38,078 nucleotides of DNA, taken from assembly GCF_049445995.1 (NCBI RefSeq), contig NZ_JBMSDZ010000025.1, positions 1 to 38,078 of the forward strand. The letters run 5' to 3'. The DNA comes from Dyella_A sp049445995. Its GTDB lineage: Bacteria; Pseudomonadota; Gammaproteobacteria; Xanthomonadales; Rhodanobacteraceae. The position numbers and the translations under genes were made by a program. The notes under the pieces were generated by a model, which saw nothing but the letters and a program-made list of their open reading frames with translations, did no database searches and was not told the DNA's origin. Positions 34,797 to 38,078 of the stretch are shown here, piece after piece (the stretch's first letter is position 1; every line of letters starts with the position of its first letter).

Positions 34797-34836
34797 CATG
34801 CAAAAGGCGCCGCAGCGATGCGGCGCCTTTTGCATG
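34797..34836. terminator. Bidirectional terminator after the thiolase gene
   Basis: CATGCAAAAGGCGCCGCA at 34797-34814 pairs perfectly over 18 bp with 34819-34836 around a GCGA loop. The stem has a GC core with A4 on one side and T4 on the other, so it is a rho-independent terminator in both directions. It lies 17 bp after the thiolase stop. Confidence 0.9.
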
Positions 34837-34852
34837 GTTGCGTGGACGCGCG

Positions 34853-34909
34853 TCAGTCGACCCGCCCGAAGCGGTAGCCCGTGCCGTGCACGGGGTGAAT
34901 GAAGGAAAA
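34853..34909 (-). pseudogene. Possible 3' scrap of a winged-helix (OmpR-type) regulator gene
   Basis: The minus strand ends an open frame with FSFIHPVHGTGYRFGRVD and a stop. This looks like the last strand and turn of an OmpR-family DNA-binding domain (typically I-x-TV-x-G-x-GYRF). Upstream in the same frame the sequence is low-complexity Arg/Gly with no domain, so at most the last 18 codons survive. The rest of the spacer 34837-35091 shows nothing else. The match is short and could be chance. Confidence 0.3.
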
Positions 34910-35091
34910 ACCGCCCCCCATCCCGCGCAACGCCGTGAATCGCCCACCGCGCCTGCGACCCACCCTGCCGCGCGGGACACTGCGCTGCCCGCGTGCACCC
35001 CCCACGCGTCCGTGCCATCGACGCCGTCCCCGCGCCCGCCGCTGGCTTGTGTCTGCCGCTTCCGCCGAGCCGTCCCGGGAGCCGCGGCCGC

Positions 35092-35442
35092 TCAGCCCGC
35101 GGCCGTGAACTCCTCGTAGGCGCGCACGGCGTCGGCCGCATACATCAGCGACGGCCCGCCGCCCATGTACACCGCCACCGCCAGCGTCTCCATCAGCTTG
35201 GCGCGCTCCACGCCCAGCCGCGCGAGTGCCTTGGTATGGAAACCGATGCAGCCGTCGCAGTGCGTGGCCACGCCGATGGCCAGCGCCATCAGTTCCTTGT
35301 CGATCGCCGACAGCGCGCCGGCTTCCATCGCGCTCTTGGACATCGCCGAAAACCCGGCCATGGTGCCCGGCGCCTCGATGCGGATCCTGGCGATTGCCTG
35401 ATTCAGATCGTGGGTGATCTGCTTGTACGACTTGCTCGACAC
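35092..35442 (-). CDS. AhpD-like/carboxymuconolactone decarboxylase-family protein
   Basis: The 116-residue protein has the AhpD core E50...C62-x2-C65-x3-H69 (THCDGCIGFHTKALARLG), the thiol pair and relay His of alkylhydroperoxidase-like enzymes. I prefer GTG 35442, because GAGGAG lies about 5-11 bases upstream on the minus strand; an ATG at 35484 would add 14 residues without homology. It probably acts as a peroxidase or redox protein in the cytosol; the substrate is unknown. It converges with the thiolase operon across the terminator. Confidence 0.88.
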   Translation of the reverse strand: MSSKSYKQITHDLNQAIARIRIEAPGTMAGFSAMSKSAMEAGALSAIDKELMALAIGVATHCDGCIGFHTKALARLGVERAKLMETLAVAVYMGGGPSLMYAADAVRAYEEFTAAG

Positions 35443-35582
35443 AACCGCTCTCCTCGGGTGAATGGGATGCCGGATCGACCGCACTCGCGGGCGATACCGT
35501 GCACCCGCATTCTGGAGCGTTCACCGACCGCGCACCCTGACCCGGATCAGGCGATGCGTCTCGTGACACCGGGATGAGAAAT

Positions 35583-35614
35583 CCCTCCCCCGCCGGGAGG
35601 GGTTGGGGTGAGGG
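35583..35614. repeat. GC-rich palindromic repeat, single copy
   Basis: CCCTCCCCCGCCGGGAGGGG followed by a GGGGTGAGGG tail matches the repeat type between guaB and guaA. It sits in the 411-bp spacer between the AhpD-like gene and the MDR gene (35443-35853), in which I see no gene. Confidence 0.7.
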
Positions 35615-35701
35615 TCCGCAGCAAAGCGAGTCATCGCGCTGCTCAGCGCACCCTCATCGATCGCTGCGCGCCCCCCTTTTCCTGACGGGAAAGGGAAATA
35701 T

Positions 35702-35749
35702 CCCCCGAACCGTTCGCGTCGAGCGTAGCCGGTGCGAACGGTTCGGGGG
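35702..35749. repeat. Perfect 16-bp inverted repeat with GAGCGTAG loop
   Basis: CCCCCGAACCGTTCGC (35702-35717) pairs perfectly with GCGAACGGTTCGGGGG (35734-35749) around a 16-base loop that contains GAGCGTAG. It resembles the widespread CGTTCG...GAGCGTAG...CGAACG intergenic repeat, of which 7652-7699 may be a decayed relative. It lies about 100 bp upstream of the MDR gene. Confidence 0.8.
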
Positions 35750-35853
35750 CATTCCTTGCCGGGCAGCGGCGTGATGGAAAGGCACGGTGCCGGCGCGGCG
35801 AGACCGCCGATGGGCGATCATGTCCGCTTTCCGAGACCTGCGAGGCAGCCACG

Positions 35854-36867
35854 ATGACGACCATGCATGCCATCGAAATCCGTCAGCCCGGCGGCCCCGA
35901 CGCCCTGGTGCCCTGCGAGCGGCCGCGACCGGTCGCCGGGCCGGGCGAGGTGCTGATCAAGGTGGCGGCATCCGGGGTGAACCGGCCGGACGTGTTCCAG
36001 CGCCAGGGCAAGTATCCGCCGCCGCCCGGCGCCTCCGACCTGCCGGGGCTGGAGGTGGCCGGCACGCTGGTGGACGGCGACTTCGCGGGCACCAACCCGT
36101 TCGGCCTCAAAGCCGGCGACGCGGTGTGCGCCCTGCTTGCCGGCGGCGGCTACGCCGAGTACGCGGTGGCGCCGCTGGGCCAGTGCCTGCCGGTGCCGAA
36201 CGGGCTGGGTCTGGTCGAAGCGGCCTCGCTGCCGGAAAACCATTTCACCGTGTGGAGCAACGTGTTCGACCGCGGCCAGCTCGGCCACGGCGAAGGCGGT
36301 GCGGACGAGACGCTGCTGGTGCAGGGCGGCTCCAGCGGCATCGGCGTCACCGCGATCCAGATCGCCCACGCGCTGGGCCATCAGGTGTTCGCCACCGCCG
36401 GCAGCGACGACAAGTGCCGCGCCTGCAAAGCGCTGGGTGCCACCGCGATCAACTACCGCACGCAGGATTTCGTCGCCGAGGTGAAGCGGCTCACCGACGG
36501 CCGCGGCGTGGACGTGGTGCTCGACATGGTGGCCGGCGGCTACGTGCCGCGCGAGCTGGAAGCGATGGCCGAAGGCGGCCGGCTGGTGATCATCGCCACG
36601 CTGGGCGGCGCTGACATGCAGCTCAACGCCGGCACGCTGATGCGGCGGCGGCACACCATCACCGGCTCCACATTGCGCAACCGCCCGGTGGCGTTCAAGG
36701 CGGCGATCGCCCGGCGGCTGCACGCCGTGGTCTGGCCGCTGATCGAGCGCGGGGCGATCCGGCCGGTGATCCATCAGGTGTTCCCGGCCGCTCAGGCGGC
36801 GCAGGCGCATGCGCTGATGGAAAGCTCGCAGCACATCGGCAAGATCGTGCTGGCCTGGAATGCGTGA
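35854..36867 (+). CDS. Zinc-independent MDR quinone oxidoreductase (PIG3-like)
   Basis: The 337-residue protein is a medium-chain dehydrogenase/reductase without the zinc ligands. It has GEVLIKVAASGVNRPDVFQR near the N-terminus, GLEVAG, ENHFTVWSNVF, the NADPH-binding QGGSSGIGVTAIQIA (about 155-169), and the C-terminal HIGKIVL found in the p53-inducible-gene-3 type. These enzymes reduce quinones or enones with NADPH. ATG 35854 and ATG 35863 are both possible starts; GAGG lies 10-13 bases ahead of the first. Confidence 0.9.
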   Translation: MTTMHAIEIRQPGGPDALVPCERPRPVAGPGEVLIKVAASGVNRPDVFQRQGKYPPPPGASDLPGLEVAGTLVDGDFAGTNPFGLKAGDAVCALLAGGGYAEYAVAPLGQCLPVPNGLGLVEAASLPENHFTVWSNVFDRGQLGHGEGGADETLLVQGGSSGIGVTAIQIAHALGHQVFATAGSDDKCRACKALGATAINYRTQDFVAEVKRLTDGRGVDVVLDMVAGGYVPRELEAMAEGGRLVIIATLGGADMQLNAGTLMRRRHTITGSTLRNRPVAFKAAIARRLHAVVWPLIERGAIRPVIHQVFPAAQAAQAHALMESSQHIGKIVLAWNA

Positions 36868-37011
36868 TCGTTTCCAGAATGTCGACGCCAAGCACTATCC
36901 CGTCGCGCCGATCTTGCGGTCGCCAGAAGCGCGATATACCCGACCAAGGTTCAACTGCTCGTCACACCCCGGCTTGCTACCCTCGAACGCCGGATTTGAG
37001 CGGAGGTACGC

Positions 37012-37944
37012 ATGGGCAACGAACATGGCATCCACACCATCGACACCGGCTTCGTGCGGCAGCAGTTCGACGCCGCCTACCTCGTGGTGGACGGCGGGCG
37101 CGCGGCCTTCATCGACTGCGGCACCAATTACGCCGTGCCGCGGATGATGGCGGCGCTGGATGCGGCCGGGCTCACACCGGAGCACGTGGACTGGCTGATC
37201 CTCACCCACGTGCACCTGGATCACGCCGGCGGCGCGGGCGAACTGATCGCGCAACTGCCGGACGCGAAGCTGGTGGTGCACCCGCGCGGCGCGCGGCACA
37301 TGATCGATCCCTCGCAGCTGTGGGCCGGCGCCAGCGCGGTATACGGCGAAGCGGTGATGGACGAGACCTACGGACGGCTGCGGCCGATTCCCGCCGAGCG
37401 CGTGGTGGAGGCACCGGACGGCCACATCGTGCATCTGGCCGGACGGCCGCTGTTGTGCATCGACACGCCGGGCCACGCGAAGCACCACATCGCGATCTAC
37501 GACGAAAAGGCCAACGTGTGCTTCACCGGCGACACGTTCGGACTGTCCTACCGCGAGCTGGATACCGACAACGGCCCGTTCATCATCCCCACCACCTCGC
37601 CGGTGCAGTTCGATCCCGAGGCGCTGCACGACTCGATCGATCGCTTGCTCTCGATGAAGCCCGAAGCGATGTACCTCACCCACTACGGTCGCGTGGAACA
37701 GGTGGAACGCCTGGCCGCGGACCTGCACGCACAGATCGACGCCATGGTGGCGCTGGCGCGCGAGGCGAACGGCAAACCGAACCGGCACGAAGTGCTCAAG
37801 GCCTCGCTGGCCGATCTCTATGCCGGCCGCGCCGAGGCGCACGGCTGGCTGCAGGGCCGCGAGGCGCTGGAGAGCCTGGTGCTGGGCATGGACATCACGC
37901 TCAACGCGCAGGGGCTGGAGGTGTGGCTGGATCGCACCGCCTGA
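37012..37944 (+). CDS. Metallo-beta-lactamase-fold hydrolase
   Basis: The 310-residue protein has the binuclear metal motif THVHLDH (H66, H68, D70, H71), a downstream His in DTPGHAKHH, the bridging Asp in FTGDTFGLS and a final His in YLTHYG. This is the full ligand set of the MBL fold. GGAGGT at 37002-37007 lies 4 bases before the ATG, the best ribosome site in the window. The closing 70 residues form a helical tail. The substrate cannot be named; glyoxalase II and flavodiiron types are unlikely on the sequence. Confidence 0.9.
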   Translation: MGNEHGIHTIDTGFVRQQFDAAYLVVDGGRAAFIDCGTNYAVPRMMAALDAAGLTPEHVDWLILTHVHLDHAGGAGELIAQLPDAKLVVHPRGARHMIDPSQLWAGASAVYGEAVMDETYGRLRPIPAERVVEAPDGHIVHLAGRPLLCIDTPGHAKHHIAIYDEKANVCFTGDTFGLSYRELDTDNGPFIIPTTSPVQFDPEALHDSIDRLLSMKPEAMYLTHYGRVEQVERLAADLHAQIDAMVALAREANGKPNRHEVLKASLADLYAGRAEAHGWLQGREALESLVLGMDITLNAQGLEVWLDRTA

Positions 37945-38078
37945 GGTATCGCCTCAGAGGGTGTCGACAAAATAATCAGCTTGCGAGTCTGGTAGCAAGG
38001 ATACGCGCCTCGACCAGCCAAACCCAAGCCACCGGTGCCCATGACGAACGGTCGTGGTGCGCCATCAGGCGGCGGGCG
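37945..38078. other. Right-hand end without a supportable gene
   Basis: No terminator or convincing promoter is visible. An ATG at 38041 opens a 12-codon frame to the window edge, without a good ribosome site; it is too short to call. Confidence 0.5.

Noticed and set aside
38041..38078. A new gene starting at ATG 38041
   Set aside because: Only 12 codons are visible, with no clear ribosome site or promoter.

Overview
This window is a high-GC gammaproteobacterial chromosome segment. It most likely comes from the Xanthomonadales, and a Rhodanobacteraceae member (Rhodanobacter/Dyella type) is my best guess. The reasons are the housekeeping order ndk-rlmN-pilW-rodZ-yfgM-bamB-der, the many REP-like palindromes of the GTCATCCCGGC...GCCGGGATCCAGCG kind, and a perfect CRP/Clp-type operator. 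The taxonomy is inference from gene order and style; no search was run. I saw no phage, IS element, CRISPR array, tRNA or rRNA.

Layout. 1-2.9 kb: the start of an unrecognised gene, a HIT-family hydrolase, and a lipoprotein PQQ quinoprotein dehydrogenase preceded by a G-quadruplex-capable tract. 2.9-7.7 kb: a cluster of REP palindromes, nadE and a Sua5-type tRNA threonylcarbamoyl-AMP synthase gene (4-bp overlap), then a yybP-ykoY-like manganese riboswitch in front of a GDT1/UPF0016 transporter, then a frameshifted glutathione S-transferase remnant. 7.7-14.7 kb: an eight-gene, tightly packed molybdenum-cofactor operon on the minus strand, in transcription order moeA, moaA, moaC, mobA, moaD, a moaE-moeB-rhodanese fusion, a second moeA, and a DUF7009-like gene. 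Divergent from it are fdhD and a class II sirtuin gene, overlapping by 4 bp.

16.7-24.5 kb: an FAH-family hydrolase with a CRP/Clp-like site upstream, tadA, guaA, guaB, folD, a GNAT acetyltransferase, and der. 24.7-30.1 kb: the envelope and housekeeping run bamB, yfgM, rodZ, pilW, rlmN, ndk. 30.2-34.8 kb: a PsrA-like TetR regulator with two CAAAC-N4-GTTTG operators on its promoter, followed by a two-gene beta-oxidation module (FadN-type fused hydroxyacyl-CoA dehydrogenase/enoyl-CoA hydratase, and a thiolase) that ends at a perfect 18-bp-stem terminator. 35-38 kb: an AhpD-like protein, repeats, an MDR quinone oxidoreductase and an MBL-fold hydrolase.

The most unusual item is the 575-residue MoaE-MoeB-rhodanese fusion (9388-11115, minus). 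It joins molybdopterin synthase large subunit, MoaD-adenylating enzyme and a sulfurtransferase domain in one chain. The linker is a histidine-rich stretch, then a translated pair of REP palindromes, then a 5-residue tandem repeat. This suggests the fusion arose when a REP-bearing spacer between moaE and moeB became coding.
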